Origin: Acidobacteriota bacterium
GTDB taxonomy: Bacteria; Acidobacteriota; Terriglobia; Terriglobales; SCQP01
NCBI GenBank assembly: GCA_021818645.1
Contig: JAKATS010000145.1
Coordinates: 1 to 5,131 of the forward strand
Reading direction: 5' to 3'
DNA length: 5,131 bases
Made by a program: the position numbers and the translations under genes
The notes under the pieces: model-generated
What the model saw: the letters and a program-made list of their open reading frames with translations, nothing else
Told to the model about the DNA's origin: nothing
Database searches by the model: none
Shown here: one piece after another, positions 4,485-5,131 of the stretch
Layout: each line of letters opens with the position of its first letter
How positions within the stretch are numbered: the stretch's first letter is position 1

Positions 4485-5131
4485 TTACGTTTCGCTCCGC
4501 TGGCCCCAGATGGCGATGCCCGCAGTGTCCGCCCGCGCCAGCAGTTCATCCCGGTCCAGCAATAAGGTCAGCCCGCTCTCAACCGCCAGCGCCGTCGCGC
4601 CCGCGGCTTGCAGCGTGGCGATGGTTTCCAGCCCGACCACGGGCACGTCGTAGCGCACGTCCTGCTGCGGCCGCGCGACCTTGACCACCGTCAGCGGCTT
4701 GCCCTCGGTCAGCTCCGCCGCCCGCCGGATCACTGCGTCGGTGCCTTCCATAGCTTCCACCGCCACGCAGGCGCATTCACTGATCACCACCGTCTGTCCA
4801 ATGTCGGCTCCGGCCAGCAGCCGCGCCAGCTTCCAGCCATACTCGATATTCGCCCGTTCGCTTACATTGGGCGCGCGCCGGGTCAGTGCGCCCTCGCCGG
4901 CCAGCAGCGGGGAAAGCCACAGCCGCGAATCCATCATTTCGATCCCCTCCGCCGCCAGCGCCGCGATCACTCCGCCCAGCAGTGAATTGGTATTGCGCGT
5001 GGCCAGTGAGGCCAGTAATTTGACCATGCGCCAGTCCGGCCGCAGGGAAGAAAAAATCTGCTTGTGCTTCACCTGCCCGGCCATGATCGCCTGCCGCACG
5101 CCCGCCGCCTGAAAGCATTCGATCAGCTTGC
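4485..5131 (-). CDS. lpxI: LpxI, UDP-2,3-diacylglucosamine hydrolase (partial, N-terminus beyond right edge)
   Basis: LpxI (DUF1009) cleaves UDP-2,3-diacylglucosamine to lipid X and UMP, the cytoplasmic fourth step of lipid A synthesis, replacing LpxH in some bacteria. About 215 codons are visible and the frame is open to the right edge; the family is about 270-285 residues, so roughly 65 N-terminal residues are missing. The GTG at 5099 is internal, because KLIECFQAAG directly before it continues the domain. Visible signatures are QAIMAGQVKHKQIF, IGQTVVI, CVAVEAMEGTDAVIRRA and RYDVPVVGLETI, then a VESG...LLLDRDEL end. The Asp of RYDVP (codon 4649-4647) probably corresponds to the essential Asp of Caulobacter LpxI, on remembered numbering. 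It is followed on the same strand by the oxidoreductase. The gene implies a Gram-negative, lipid A-making host. Alternatives are unlikely. Confidence 0.92.
   Translation of the reverse strand, partial: KLIECFQAAGVRQAIMAGQVKHKQIFSSLRPDWRMVKLLASLATRNTNSLLGGVIAALAAEGIEMMDSRLWLSPLLAGEGALTRRAPNVSERANIEYGWKLARLLAGADIGQTVVISECACVAVEAMEGTDAVIRRAAELTEGKPLTVVKVARPQQDVRYDVPVVGLETIATLQAAGATALAVESGLTLLLDRDELLARADTAGIAIWGQRSET

Noticed and set aside
4485..5099. Taking GTG at 5099 as the true start of lpxI
   Set aside because: The frame continues open to the window edge with domain-like residues (KLIECFQAAG) directly upstream, and a 204-residue LpxI would lack much of its N-terminal domain.
1..5131. CRISPR array, tRNA/rRNA, integrase, toxin-antitoxin or defence system
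   Set aside because: No regularly spaced repeats, cloverleaf-like segments or relevant protein motifs were seen on either strand.

Overview
The window looks like chromosomal DNA from a member of the Acidobacteriota. The main evidence is the protein at 1926-2765. It carries motifs (IPAYNVV, LHQDPRYFR, SNLYYP, EFWPDIRH) that I associate with an envelope-protein family of unknown function that is common and multi-copy in that phylum. The GC-rich coding style, an LpxI-type lipid A gene next to a Gfo/Idh/MocA oxidoreductase, and a secreted xylan-degrading GH67 enzyme all fit this. The assignment is from memory of the families and was not checked by search.

Layout from right to left, because five of the six genes are on the minus strand. 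At the right edge is the C-terminal three quarters of lpxI (lipid A pathway, UDP-2,3-diacylglucosamine hydrolysis). An 81-bp gap with two possible hairpins follows. Next is a complete Gfo/Idh/MocA oxidoreductase (3360-4403), which may work in the same lipid A / UDP-sugar pathway. It converges on the only plus-strand gene, a small YdeI/OmpD-associated-type protein with a Cys-rich tail (2953-3282). That gene is divergent from the acidobacterial envelope protein (1926-2765). The 187-bp region between them holds a perfect 6+2+6 palindrome, a repeated half-site and a second inverted repeat, and is the best regulatory region in the window.

After a 121-bp AT-richer gap comes a DUF72 (YecE-like) gene that stops early (1208-1804). 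Its stop codon overlaps the start of an exported alpha-glucuronidase of family GH67 (ATGA overlap at 1208-1211), which runs off the left edge. The DUF72 protein follows its family up to about residue 184 and then diverges, so the junction with the GH67 gene looks like an old deletion or rearrangement point.

Every gene belongs to a recognisable family. I see no CRISPR array, RNA gene, intact mobile element or clear undescribed system. The observations most worth a second look are the DUF72/GH67 junction, the lpxI-oxidoreductase pair with its structured leader, and the palindrome in the divergent promoter region. No gene-free stretch exceeds 300 bases.
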